Below are positions 1 through 8,639 of a stretch of 64,000 nucleotides of DNA, one piece after another. Source of the stretch: Shinella sp. WSJ-2 (lineage in GTDB: Bacteria; Pseudomonadota; Alphaproteobacteria; Rhizobiales; Rhizobiaceae). The position numbers were made by a program, and so were the translations under genes. The stretch spans positions 62,001-126,000 of the forward strand of contig NZ_QWBU01000003.1 in NCBI RefSeq assembly GCF_003432075.1, in the 5' to 3' direction. A model generated the notes under the pieces. The model made no database searches. It saw only the letters and a program-made list of their open reading frames with translations, and was not told where the DNA came from. Position 1 is the stretch's first letter, and each line of letters opens with the position of its first letter.

Positions 1-2
1 GT

Positions 3-1322
3 CTCGCCCGCATGCTCGAACTGCCGACGACCGGCTGGCTGCGCCGCTACCGCGTGCGCGCCCATGGCAAGATCGAGCAGGCCGATCTCGACAAGCTGAA
101 GGAAGGCGTCGCCGTCGACGGCGTGCTCTATGGCGCGATCGAAGCGACGCTCGACAAGACGCAAGGCTCCAATGTCTGGATCACCATGGGTCTGCGCGAA
201 GGCAAGAACCGCGAGATCAAGAACGTGCTCGGCGCGCTCGGCCTCGACGTGAACCGCCTGATCCGCATTTCCTACGGCCCGTTCCAGCTCGGCGAGCTGC
301 CCGAGGGCCATGCCCAGGAAGTGCGCGGCCGCACGCTGCGCGACCAGCTCGGCCCCCGCCTCATCGAGGAAGCCAAGGCCAATTTCGACGCCCCGCTCTT
401 CGACCACAAGGGTGGCGACGAGGACGAGGCACCGGCGAAGAAGACCCGCGAGACGGCCGCACGTCCGGCCCGCGACGAGAAGCCTGGCGACCGCCGCGAG
501 CAGGCCCGCGCCCGTCTCGACACCAAGCGCGACGACCGTTTCGGCGACAAGCCGCGCAGTGGTGGCCGTGACCGCGGTTTTGGCGACAAGCCCCGCGGTG
601 ACCGCGATTTCCGCGATCGCGACGAAGGCAACCGTTTCGACGCCAAGCCGAAGCACGAGCCGGCGGCGCGTGCCCGCAAGTCCAATGTCTGGATGGCGCC
701 CGGCGCGCGTCCGGTCGCTGAAAAGAAGGCGGAGACTGAGGAGACGGTAAAGCGCGAGCCGCGCGAACGTCCCGAAGGCGCGCCGAAGACCAAGCGTTAC
801 GGCCGCACCGCCGATGGCGCGCAGACCCGTTCGGCCAAGAAATTCGATCCCGATCGCAAGGGACCTGCCCGCGGCCGTTCCGGCGGCGACAAGGTCGAGA
901 AGCCGCGTATCCTGAAGACGCGCGACGAGGATGGCGAGTGGATTCGCGCCAGCGAGACGGAAGGCCGTGACGAAGGTCGCGGCGGCTTCGGCCGCCAGCG
1001 CTCTGGCGCCGGCGACGACCGTGCGCCCCGCAGTTTCGGTGACCGTCCGCCGCGTGGCGACCGTTCCTTTGGGGATCGCAAGCCGCGCGCGGAAGGCGAG
1101 CGCGCCTATGGCGACCGTCCGGCGCGCGGTGACCGCAAGCCCCGCGCCGAGGGGGAACGTTCCTTCGGAGATCGTCCGCCCCGTCGTGATGGTGGCAAGT
1201 CGTTCGGTGCGAAGCCGGGCGGCGGCAAGCCGGGCGGTGGAAAATCCTTTGGCGGCAAGCCGGGTGGGCGTCCCACCGGTGGCAAGCCGGCCGGCGGCCG
1301 TCCGCGCGGCAAGGGAAAGTAA
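3..1322 (+). CDS. rluB: RluB-type 23S rRNA pseudouridine synthase, 5' truncated, with long basic tail
   Basis: C-terminal part of a pseudouridine synthase that modifies rRNA. The start and the N-terminal S4 and catalytic regions lie upstream of the window; the frame is open from base 3. The catalytic-fold end is visible as GLREGKNREIKN followed by RISYGPFQLGELPEG, typical of the RluB/RsuA group. The enzyme ends near base 385; the remaining roughly 310 codons are a low-complexity Arg/Gly/Lys/Asp tail with repeated FGD(R/K)P, RGDRKPRAEGER and GGKPGG units ending in RGKGK. RluB of enteric bacteria has only a short basic tail, so this extension is unusually long; I infer a disordered RNA-binding segment. 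rsmD follows after 6 bases, probably in the same transcript. The exact rRNA target is inferred from family only. Confidence 0.85.
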   Translation, partial: LARMLELPTTGWLRRYRVRAHGKIEQADLDKLKEGVAVDGVLYGAIEATLDKTQGSNVWITMGLREGKNREIKNVLGALGLDVNRLIRISYGPFQLGELPEGHAQEVRGRTLRDQLGPRLIEEAKANFDAPLFDHKGGDEDEAPAKKTRETAARPARDEKPGDRREQARARLDTKRDDRFGDKPRSGGRDRGFGDKPRGDRDFRDRDEGNRFDAKPKHEPAARARKSNVWMAPGARPVAEKKAETEETVKREPRERPEGAPKTKRYGRTADGAQTRSAKKFDPDRKGPARGRSGGDKVEKPRILKTRDEDGEWIRASETEGRDEGRGGFGRQRSGAGDDRAPRSFGDRPPRGDRSFGDRKPRAEGERAYGDRPARGDRKPRAEGERSFGDRPPRRDGGKSFGAKPGGGKPGGGKSFGGKPGGRPTGGKPAGGRPRGKGK

Positions 1323-1328
1323 ACGAGC

Positions 1329-1889
1329 GTGCGGATCGTCGGCGGAGAGTTTCGCGGCCGTTCGCTCGCGACGCCGAAGTCGGATGATATCCGGCCGACG
1401 ACGGACCGCACGCGCGAAAGCCTGTTCAACATCCTGAACCATGCCTATCCCGAGGCGCTCGACGGCACGCGCGTGCTCGATCTCTTCGCGGGCACCGGCG
1501 CCGTCGGCCTTGAGGCGCTGTCGCGCGGGGCACGCGCCGTGCTCTTCGTCGAGCAGGGCGTCGAGGGCAGGGGGCTCCTGCATTCCAATATCGAAAGCCT
1601 TGGCGTGATTGGCCGCGCCAAGATTTTTCGCCGCGATGCAACCGCGCTCGGCACCGTCGGCACGATGGAGCCGTTCGATTTCCTCTTCGCCGATCCGCCC
1701 TATGCCAAGGGTCTCGGCGAAAAGGCGCTGGATGCGGCGGCGCGCGGCGGCTGGCTCGTCGATGGCGCCCTTGCGATCCTCGAAGAGCGCGCCGATATTC
1801 AGCCCGTTGCCGTCGATGGTTTCGACCATCTCGAAGTCAGGACCTTCGGCGATACACGCATGCATTTCTACCGCTACCGCTCCAGCTGA
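1329..1889 (+). CDS. rsmD: 16S rRNA (guanine(966)-N(2))-methyltransferase RsmD
   Basis: SAM-dependent methyltransferase that makes m2G966 in 16S rRNA of the small subunit. The 186-residue protein has the family N-terminus MRIVGGEFRGR followed by RPTTDRTRESLFNIL, the SAM-binding loop VLDLFAGTGAVGLEALSRGA and the catalytic motif FADPPY, all diagnostic of RsmD. Start is GTG, six bases after the stop of the upstream pseudouridine synthase, so the two rRNA-modification genes look co-transcribed. Length is normal for the family. Confidence 0.95.
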   Translation: MRIVGGEFRGRSLATPKSDDIRPTTDRTRESLFNILNHAYPEALDGTRVLDLFAGTGAVGLEALSRGARAVLFVEQGVEGRGLLHSNIESLGVIGRAKIFRRDATALGTVGTMEPFDFLFADPPYAKGLGEKALDAAARGGWLVDGALAILEERADIQPVAVDGFDHLEVRTFGDTRMHFYRYRSS

Positions 1890-1913
1890 TCTGCCTTTGA
1901 GGAGACTTGAGCG

Positions 1914-2783
1914 ATGACCGATGCCCTCGTTTCCCGCCCCGCCTCTGAAAACAACGGCCCGACGGTTGCCATCGCCCTTGGCGGCGGCGGTGCGCGCGGA
2001 CTTGCCCATATCCATGTCATCGAGGTGCTGGACGAACTCGGTATCCGCCCGGTGCTGATCGCAGGCGCCTCCATCGGCGCCATCATGGGTGTGGCGATGG
2101 CGGCAGGCATGACGGGCCGCGAGATCCGCGAGCACACGCTGGCGACCATCGGCCGTCCCGGCCAGATCATGAACCGGCTCTGGAGCCTGCGCCCGTCAGG
2201 CCTTTCGGAAATGGTAGCCGGCGGTTTCCGCATGGGTCAGTTCAATCTGGAGCGCGTGCTGAAGGTCTTCCTGCCCGATCGCCTGCCGCACACATTCGAA
2301 GAGCTGCCGATCCCGCTCAAGGTGATCACGGCGGATTATTACGCCCAGTGCGAATGCGTGCTGGAGAGCGGTCCGCTCCTGCCGGCCGTCGCGGCCTCCG
2401 CAGCCTTGCCTGCTATCTTCCGTCCCGTCGTGATCGGCGGGCGGGTGATGATCGATGGCGGCCTGTGGAACCCGGTGCCCTTCGATCATCTCGCCGGCAA
2501 GGCGGATATCACCATCGGCGTCGACGTGGTCGGCCAGCCGCCGGCCGGCACGGCGGAGGTGCCCGGCAGCATCGACAGCCTTTACGGCGCCACCCAACTC
2601 ACCATGCGCTCAATCGTGACGTTGAAACTCGAAAAGGGCGCCCCCGACATCTTCCTGCGCCCCGATGTCGGCCGCTTCCGCGTGATGGATTTCGCAAAGG
2701 CCGAAGAGGTGCTGGCAGCCTCGGCGGACATTCGCGATGAGTTGAAGCGGGCGCTCAGCGAACGGCTTTTTGCACGCGGTTAG
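1914..2783 (+). CDS. Patatin-like phospholipase family protein (RssA type)
   Basis: Predicted serine lipid acyl hydrolase of the patatin family, 289 residues. The oxyanion loop LGGGGARGLAH lies near residues 23-33, the nucleophile elbow GASIG near residue 51 (A replaces the first X of GXSXG), and the catalytic Asp is in MIDGGLWNP near residue 180. There is no signal peptide, so it is probably cytoplasmic or peripheral. Substrate is unknown. It starts 24 bases after rsmD with GAGGAG-like sequence upstream. Its stop overlaps by four bases the stop of the convergent antiporter gene (TTAG), leaving no room for a terminator between them. Confidence 0.9.
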   Translation: MTDALVSRPASENNGPTVAIALGGGGARGLAHIHVIEVLDELGIRPVLIAGASIGAIMGVAMAAGMTGREIREHTLATIGRPGQIMNRLWSLRPSGLSEMVAGGFRMGQFNLERVLKVFLPDRLPHTFEELPIPLKVITADYYAQCECVLESGPLLPAVAASAALPAIFRPVVIGGRVMIDGGLWNPVPFDHLAGKADITIGVDVVGQPPAGTAEVPGSIDSLYGATQLTMRSIVTLKLEKGAPDIFLRPDVGRFRVMDFAKAEEVLAASADIRDELKRALSERLFARG

Positions 2784-4573
2784 GCGCTTTCTTCCTCGTC
2801 CGCCTCCGCTTGCGCCTTCTTTTTGGGTTTCACCAGCGGCTCCGGCTTCACCGGTTTCGAATGCAGCATATGCCGCCCCGCCGAAATCCCCTCGGCGGCC
2901 TGCAATTCCAGCCGGGCCACGTCGCGGCGGCGGATGTCGTCGCTGATGGCGAGCGCATCGTCCGGCTCCACGCCCAGCTCCTCCAGCGTTTCCTTGCCGA
3001 AGACGAGGGCGGATTCGAAGGTTTCGCGCACGTCGTGCTGCACGCCGCGGGCGCGTAGCGAGAGCGTGTGGATACGGTCGTAGGAGCGGGCAAAAACGGT
3101 GGCGTTGGGATATTCCGACTGTACGAGATCGACGATATGGTCGGTCGTCGCCTTGCCCTGCGTGCAGATCGCGACGATCTTGGCGCGCTCGATGCCAGCG
3201 GCGCGCAGCACGTCCTTGCGAGTGCCGTCACCGAAATAGATGCGGAAGCCGAAGTTCGCCGCCTGACGCACGCGGTCCGTCGAATGGTCGATGACCGTCA
3301 CCTCTCGCCCGCCGGCGAGAAGGATCTGTGCGGCAATCTGGCCGAAGCGCGAGAAGCCGATCATCAGCACGTCGGCACCCGCGCCTTCGAAATCCTCTTC
3401 GATCTCTTCCTCCAGATCCTCGACCAGCAGGAAGCGCGACAGGGCGGCGGCGATCGGCGTCAGCGCCATGGAGATGGTGACGACGGCAATCAGCAGCGAG
3501 GCGAGGCCGCCGGAGAAGATGCCGGCGGCCGAGGCGGCGCTGAACAGCACGAAACCGAATTCACCGCCCTGCGGCAGCACGAGCGCGATACGCACCGCAT
3601 CATTGTGCGGCGAGCCGGTGAAGCGGCAGAGGCCGTAAACGACGAGGCTCTTCACGAGCATCAGCGCCGGTGTGGCGACGAGGATGAGCAGCCAGCGGTC
3701 GAAGATCACGTCGAGATGCAGCGACAGGCCGACGGCCATGAAGAACAGCCCGAGCAGGATACCGCGGAAAGGCTCCACATCGGCCTGAAGCTCGTGGCGA
3801 TAGGAGGAATCGGCCAGCAGCACGCCGGCGAGAAAGGCGCCCATGGCCATGGAGAGACCGGCCATTTGCAAGAGCATGGCGGCGGCGAGCACGACGAAGA
3901 GGGCGGCGGCGATCATCGCCTCGCGCGCGCCAGTGCGCGCGATGATCTGGAACAGCGGGTTGAGCAGATAGCGGCCGGCGGCAAGAAGGGCTGCGATGGC
4001 CGCCAGCGCGACCATGAAATCCTCGAAGGCGCTCGTCGTGTCCTCCGGCGCCTGCTCGGCGAGAAGCGGGATCAGCGCCAAGAGCGGCACGATGGCGAGG
4101 TCCTGCAGCAGCAGCATGGAAAAGGCGCGCTGGCCATAGCGCGTGTTGGTGTCGCCGCGCTCGTCGAGGATCTGCATGGCAAAGGCGGTCGAGGAGAGCG
4201 CGAGGCCGAAGCCGATGATCAGCGCGCCGTCCCATTGTTCGATGCCCGTCGCCAGGGTCAGGCCCGCCAGAATAAGACCTGTCACGATGACCTGCGCCGC
4301 GCCGAGCCCGAAGATATCGTGACGCATCGCCCAGAGGCGCGAAGGCTTCAATTCAAGGCCGATGAGGAAGAGCAGGAAGACGACGCCGAGTTCGGCGACG
4401 CCCAAAAGCTCCTCGCCGTCGCGAATCTGGTGCAGGATCGGGCCGATCACCACGCCGGCCGCGAGATAGCCGAGAATCGTGCCAAGCCCCAGCCGTTTGA
4501 AGATCGGCGCGGCGAGCAGGGCACCCCCGAGCATCAGGAGGACCTCGTTATAGGGGCTGTGGGTATAGGCCAT
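2780..4573 (-). CDS. CPA2-family cation:proton antiporter with C-terminal TrkA-N/RCK domain (Kef-type)
   Basis: Inner-membrane monovalent cation (K+ or Na+)/H+ antiporter of 597 residues. Residues about 1-390 are hydrophobic with roughly 12 membrane spans, beginning MLGGALLAAPIFKRLGLG and containing ELGVVFLLFLIGLELKP, typical of the Na_H_Exchanger/KefB-KefC fold. Residues about 410-530 form a nucleotide-binding RCK domain (VLMIGFSRFGQIAAQILLAG, then [13 protein letters not shown]). The C-terminus is Lys/Glu-rich. I chose ATG at 4573 (MAYTHSPYNEVLL) rather than more distal in-frame starts because homologues begin there and upstream codons look non-coding. No KefF/KefG-type quinone reductase is adjacent, so glutathione gating is unproven. 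Confidence 0.92.
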   Translation of the reverse strand: MAYTHSPYNEVLLMLGGALLAAPIFKRLGLGTILGYLAAGVVIGPILHQIRDGEELLGVAELGVVFLLFLIGLELKPSRLWAMRHDIFGLGAAQVIVTGLILAGLTLATGIEQWDGALIIGFGLALSSTAFAMQILDERGDTNTRYGQRAFSMLLLQDLAIVPLLALIPLLAEQAPEDTTSAFEDFMVALAAIAALLAAGRYLLNPLFQIIARTGAREAMIAAALFVVLAAAMLLQMAGLSMAMGAFLAGVLLADSSYRHELQADVEPFRGILLGLFFMAVGLSLHLDVIFDRWLLILVATPALMLVKSLVVYGLCRFTGSPHNDAVRIALVLPQGGEFGFVLFSAASAAGIFSGGLASLLIAVVTISMALTPIAAALSRFLLVEDLEEEIEEDFEGAGADVLMIGFSRFGQIAAQILLAGGREVTVIDHSTDRVRQAANFGFRIYFGDGTRKDVLRAAGIERAKIVAICTQGKATTDHIVDLVQSEYPNATVFARSYDRIHTLSLRARGVQHDVRETFESALVFGKETLEELGVEPDDALAISDDIRRRDVARLELQAAEGISAGRHMLHSKPVKPEPLVKPKKKAQAEADEEESA

Positions 4574-4682
4574 GCGGCAAGCTTTCTCAGGAAGGGCACA
4601 GGGTGGAAAGGCAAAAAACAACGCTCGCCCTTGATGCCTGTGTCGGCGCACAATAAATGGGGCATCAAAGAAAGGCCAAGTC

Positions 4683-6029
4683 ATGTCACAGACGATCGAT
4701 TCCGCAAGCCTTCTCGCGCGCGCCGGTGAACTTATCGACCGCGCCATCAAGGCGGGGGCGGATGCGGCCGATGCCGTTGTGGTCCGTGGGCGCTCCTCCT
4801 CGGTCAGCGTGCGGCTCGGCAAGGTTGAAGGCACGGAGGCCTCCGAGAGCGACGACTTTTCGCTGCGCGTCTTCGTCGGCAAGCGTGTCGCCAGCGTCTC
4901 GGCCAATCCCGGATTCGACCTCAAGGTGCTCGCAGAGCGCGCCGTCGCCATGGCCAAGGCCTCGCCGGAAGACCCCTATGCGACCCTTGCGGCCGAAAGC
5001 GACCTGGCGAAGGACTGGCCGGACCTCGATCTCTACGACCCGACCGAAGTCTCCGCCGATCAGCTGAGCGAAGCGGCGCTTGCTGCGGAGGCTGCGGCGC
5101 TTGCAGTCTCCGGCATCACCAATTCCGGCGGCGCCGGGGCATCGGCCGGCATGGGCGGGCTGGTGCTCGCCACCTCGCACGGTTTTTCCGGCGCCTACAG
5201 CGCCAGCCGCTTCGGCCGTTCCGTCAGCGTCATCGCCGGCGAAGGCACGAAGATGGAGCGCGACTACGATTTCGATTCTACCCTCTATTTCGCCGAGCTC
5301 CGCGATGCCGGAGAAATCGGCCGCGAGGCGGCGGCACGCGCCGTGCGCCGCATCAATCCGCGCCAGGTGCCGACGGCCAAGAATGTCACCGTCGTCTACG
5401 ATCCGCGCGTCGCACGCGGCATTGCCGGCCATATCGCCGGCGCCATCAACGGCGCCTCCGTCGCCCGCAAGACCAGCTTCCTGCGCGACCGCATGGGCCA
5501 GCAGGTGCTGAAATCGGGCCTTTCCGTCACCGACGATCCGCTGATCGTGCGTGGCTCCTCGTCGCGTCCCTTCGACGGCGAAGGCATTACAGGCAAGCGC
5601 CTCGCCATGATCGAGGACGGCGTGCTGCAGCACTGGTTCCTCTCCACCTCCACCGCCAACGAGCTTGGTCTCAAGACCAATGGCCGCGGCGTGCGCGGCG
5701 GCACCTCGGTCAATCCGGCCTCGACCAATCTTGCGCTGGAGCCGGGCGATATCTCGCCAGAGGACCTGATCCGCTCCGTCGGCAACGGCTTTTACGTCAC
5801 CGAGCTGATCGGCCAGGGCGTCAATATGGTGACGGGCGAATACAGCCGGGGCGCCTCGGGCTACTGGATCGAGAACGGAGAGCTGACCTTCGCCGTCTCG
5901 GAAGTGACGATCGCCTCGAACCTTGCCGACATGTTCCTGCGCATAACGCCGGCCAACGATATCGACCGCTCGTTCGGCGTCGCGGCCCCGACGCTGGCGA
6001 TCGAGGGCATGACGCTGGCCGGGACGTGA
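4683..6029 (+). CDS. pmbA: TldD/PmbA family protein, PmbA (TldE)
   Basis: Subunit of the TldD/TldE-type metalloprotease, which processes peptides such as microcins and antitoxins in enteric bacteria. The 448-residue protein shows the family hallmarks: VVRGRSSSVSVRLGKVE near the N-terminus, SVSANPGFDLKVLAERAV, the central GLVLATSHGFSG segment, and VNMVTGEYSRGASGYWIENG near residue 380. The HExxxH metal site belongs to the TldD partner and is not expected here. tldD is not in the window. The IMPase-family gene follows after three bases, so the two are co-transcribed. Divergent from the antiporter gene; about 110 bases between them hold both promoters. Confidence 0.93.
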   Translation: MSQTIDSASLLARAGELIDRAIKAGADAADAVVVRGRSSSVSVRLGKVEGTEASESDDFSLRVFVGKRVASVSANPGFDLKVLAERAVAMAKASPEDPYATLAAESDLAKDWPDLDLYDPTEVSADQLSEAALAAEAAALAVSGITNSGGAGASAGMGGLVLATSHGFSGAYSASRFGRSVSVIAGEGTKMERDYDFDSTLYFAELRDAGEIGREAAARAVRRINPRQVPTAKNVTVVYDPRVARGIAGHIAGAINGASVARKTSFLRDRMGQQVLKSGLSVTDDPLIVRGSSSRPFDGEGITGKRLAMIEDGVLQHWFLSTSTANELGLKTNGRGVRGGTSVNPASTNLALEPGDISPEDLIRSVGNGFYVTELIGQGVNMVTGEYSRGASGYWIENGELTFAVSEVTIASNLADMFLRITPANDIDRSFGVAAPTLAIEGMTLAGT

Positions 6030-6032
6030 GAC

Positions 6033-6836
6033 ATGGCCGACGCCACCCCATGGACAGCCGATCTTGACCTCCTCGTCGGTGCCGCGCGCCTTGCCGGTGC
6101 GCGCGCGCTCGATTTCTTCCGCAAGGGGCCGGAGGTGTGGTGGAAAAACGGTGGCCGCTCGCCGGTGAGTGCCGCCGATTTCGCGGCCAACGATATCCTC
6201 AAGAAGGAACTGCTCTCCGCCCGGCCGAATTACGGCTGGCTTTCGGAAGAGACGGATGACGATGCCAACAGGCTCGGTTGCGAGACGGTCTTCGTCATCG
6301 ACCCGATCGACGGCACCCGCGCCTTCATCGCCGGCAAGGACATCTGGTGCGTCAGCGCCGCCGTCGTGCACAAGGGACGCCCCGTTGCGGGTGTGCTCTT
6401 TGCCCCGTCGCTCGACGAGGTTTTCACGGCGGCTGAAAACGGCCCGGCGCTGAAGAACGGCAAGCCGATTGCTGCGACCGAGCCCGATGCCGCCCGCCCG
6501 ACGCGGGTCGCCGCACCCGAGGACATGGCGCACGACCTGCAAGGCCACATGGACGGTGGCGTGCACCGCATCTCGCATGTGCCCTCGCTCGCCTATCGGC
6601 TTGCCATGGTGGCGGACGGGCGGATCGATGCGACGCTGGTGAAGCGCAATGCGCATGACTGGGATCTGGCGGCGGCCGATCTCATCCTGGCGCGGGCCGG
6701 CGGCGGGCTTGTGACGCTCGATGGCGCCCCGCTTTCCTACAACCGGCCGGTCGTCAGCCACGACACGCTGTGCGCGTCCGGTTTGTCCCGGCTTTCCGGG
6801 CTTGTCGCGGCCTCCCGGCACCTTGCCGGCCATTGA
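6033..6836 (+). CDS. Inositol monophosphatase family protein (IMPase/CysQ-like)
   Basis: Mg2+/Li+-sensitive phosphatase of the IMPase superfamily, 267 residues. Metal-binding motifs are intact: WLSEETDDD near residue 70, DPIDGTRAF near residue 90, and WDLAAADLILARAGG near residue 210. The family covers inositol-1-phosphatases, 3'-phosphoadenosine-5'-phosphate phosphatases and histidinol phosphatases; the sequence alone does not settle the substrate. It begins three bases after pmbA and precedes the DUF4170 and waaA genes. Confidence 0.9.
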   Translation: MADATPWTADLDLLVGAARLAGARALDFFRKGPEVWWKNGGRSPVSAADFAANDILKKELLSARPNYGWLSEETDDDANRLGCETVFVIDPIDGTRAFIAGKDIWCVSAAVVHKGRPVAGVLFAPSLDEVFTAAENGPALKNGKPIAATEPDAARPTRVAAPEDMAHDLQGHMDGGVHRISHVPSLAYRLAMVADGRIDATLVKRNAHDWDLAAADLILARAGGGLVTLDGAPLSYNRPVVSHDTLCASGLSRLSGLVAASRHLAGH

Positions 6837-6949
6837 CCTTTGGTGCGGAATACCGCAAACCGTCTGCCGAAATCGGCACAATGAGCACGTTCAGAAAAGG
6901 GGAAACTGGTTTTCCGTCTGGACGTGCGCAAGAACAAAATGAGAGAAAC

Positions 6950-7186
6950 ATGACCGACTCGAAAGAACCCAAACAGCTTCTTCATCTCGTTTTTGGCGGC
7001 GAGCTGACGACCCTCACCGATCTGCAGTTCCGCGATCTCGACAAGCTCGATATCGTCGGAATCTTCCCCGACTATGCCAGCGCGCTCGCCGCCTGGAAGT
7101 CGAAGGCGCAGCAGACCGTCGACAACGCGCATATGCGTTATTTCATCGTGCATATGCACCGCCTGCTGGATCCGCAGCAGGGCTGA
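6950..7186 (+). CDS. DUF4170 domain-containing small protein
   Basis: Conserved alphaproteobacterial protein of 78 residues with unknown function. The sequence runs LLHLVFGGELTTLTDLQF, then LDKLDIVGIFPDYASALAAW and ends MHRLLDPQQG, matching the DUF4170 pattern as I remember it. In many Rhizobiales such a gene sits directly upstream of waaA, as here, suggesting but not proving a link to lipopolysaccharide assembly. ATG at 6950 is preceded by GAGAGAAAC. Upstream in-frame starts would extend into the 3' end of the IMPase gene and are unlikely. Confidence 0.85.
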   Translation: MTDSKEPKQLLHLVFGGELTTLTDLQFRDLDKLDIVGIFPDYASALAAWKSKAQQTVDNAHMRYFIVHMHRLLDPQQG

Positions 7187-7308
7187 GACGCGTTTTCGCC
7201 ATTGTTCCGCGCGATGTGCGGTCGCGCTGAACCGAGGAGCCTGACCTCCATGACCCCGAACTTCCCGAAAGCCACAGCCAAGGTATCCAGCCCCAAGGTG
7301 CGCACCCG

Positions 7309-8625
7309 ATGAGCAGACGGCTCGCCCGTGCAGCATTGTCGCTCTACCGCTGGGGTGGCGTCGCGCTCTATCCGATCGTCGGCCCCTACCTTGCCTACCG
7401 CATCGCGAAGGGCAAGGAGGAGCGGTCGCGCCGCCGCGAGCGCTACGGCTTCGGCAGCGTTCCGCGCCCCTCCGGCCCGCTTGTCTGGTTCCATGCGGCA
7501 AGTGTGGGCGAAACGCTCGCCATCGTGCCGCTGGTCAAGGAGGTGCGCCGCCGCGGCATCGCGGTGCTGCTCACCACGGGCACGATCACCTCGGCGAAGG
7601 TCGTCAAGGAACGGCTTGGCGCCGATGTCATCCATCAATATGTGCCGCTCGACATGAAGCCGGCGATCAGCCGTTTCCTGGAGTATTGGCATCCCGACCT
7701 CGCCATCATGGCGGAGTCTGAAATCTGGCCAACCACTATCCTGGAACTCGGCAAGCGCCATATCCCACAGGTGCTGGTCAACGGCCGGATTTCGGATCGC
7801 TCCTTCCCGCGCTGGAAGCGGCGTATGTCGTTCGCCGATGCGATCTTCGAGAATTTCGCGCTGGTCATTGCCCAGTCGGAAACCGATGCGGAGCGATTTC
7901 GCACGCTCGGCGCCCTGCCGGTCCTGGTCTCGGGCAACCTGAAGGTCGATACGGACGCGCCGCCGGCCGATCCTGCCGTGCTGAAATCCTATCGCGACCA
8001 GATCAAGGGGCGTCCCACCTGGGCGGCGATCTCGACTTTCGAGGGCGAGGAGGCAGCGGCCGGCAATGTGCACCGCGCGCTCAAGGAGCGTTCGCCGGGT
8101 CTGCTCACCATCATCGTGCCGCGCCATCCCGAGCGTGGCGATGCCATCGCCGACATGCTGACGGCGCGCGGGTTGAAGGTCGCACGGCGGACACGCGGTG
8201 ACGCGCTGGCATCGGACACGGATGTCTTTCTCGGTGATACGATCGGCGAAATGGGGCTTTACCTGCGCATGACCGAAATCGCCTTTGTCGGCCGCTCGCT
8301 GACCGCCGAGGGCGGGCAGAACCCGTTGGAGCCGGCGATGCTTGGCTGCGCGGTGCTGTCGGGCGGCAATGTGCAGAATTTCCGCGAGGCCTACCAGCAG
8401 CTTGCCCGCAACGGCAGCGCCAAGATGGTGCGCGACGTGGAAATGTTGGCCAAGGGTGTGCACTATCTCCTGACCAACGAGGCGATGCGCAGGCAGATGA
8501 TCGATGCAGGGCAGGAGACCGTGCAGGAGATGCGCGGCGCGCTGAAGGCCACGATCAAGGGCCTCGAACCCTATATCAATCCCCTCACCGTGAAGGCGCG
8601 GCTGCATCCGCGCCAGACGTCCTGA
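7309..8625 (+). CDS. waaA: 3-deoxy-D-manno-octulosonic acid transferase
   Basis: GT30-family enzyme that transfers Kdo from CMP-Kdo to lipid IVA at the inner membrane, building the lipopolysaccharide inner core. The 438-residue protein has an N-terminal membrane anchor (WGGVALYPIVGPYLAYRI), the GT30 motif WFHAASVGETLAIVPLV, and late motifs TEIAFVGRSLTAEGGQNPLEPA typical of the donor-binding half (read here as two adjoining pieces TEIAFVGRSL and TAEGGQNPLEPA). Followed by a HAD phosphatase and lpxK, forming a lipid A/Kdo cluster. Length is normal. Confidence 0.95.
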   Translation: MSRRLARAALSLYRWGGVALYPIVGPYLAYRIAKGKEERSRRRERYGFGSVPRPSGPLVWFHAASVGETLAIVPLVKEVRRRGIAVLLTTGTITSAKVVKERLGADVIHQYVPLDMKPAISRFLEYWHPDLAIMAESEIWPTTILELGKRHIPQVLVNGRISDRSFPRWKRRMSFADAIFENFALVIAQSETDAERFRTLGALPVLVSGNLKVDTDAPPADPAVLKSYRDQIKGRPTWAAISTFEGEEAAAGNVHRALKERSPGLLTIIVPRHPERGDAIADMLTARGLKVARRTRGDALASDTDVFLGDTIGEMGLYLRMTEIAFVGRSLTAEGGQNPLEPAMLGCAVLSGGNVQNFREAYQQLARNGSAKMVRDVEMLAKGVHYLLTNEAMRRQMIDAGQETVQEMRGALKATIKGLEPYINPLTVKARLHPRQTS

Positions 8626-8639
8626 AAGGACTGGGCAGC

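Noticed and set aside
3068-4729. A 553-codon plus-strand frame opposite the antiporter gene
   Set aside because: Shadow of a conserved membrane protein; composition is typical of antisense frames in high-GC DNA.
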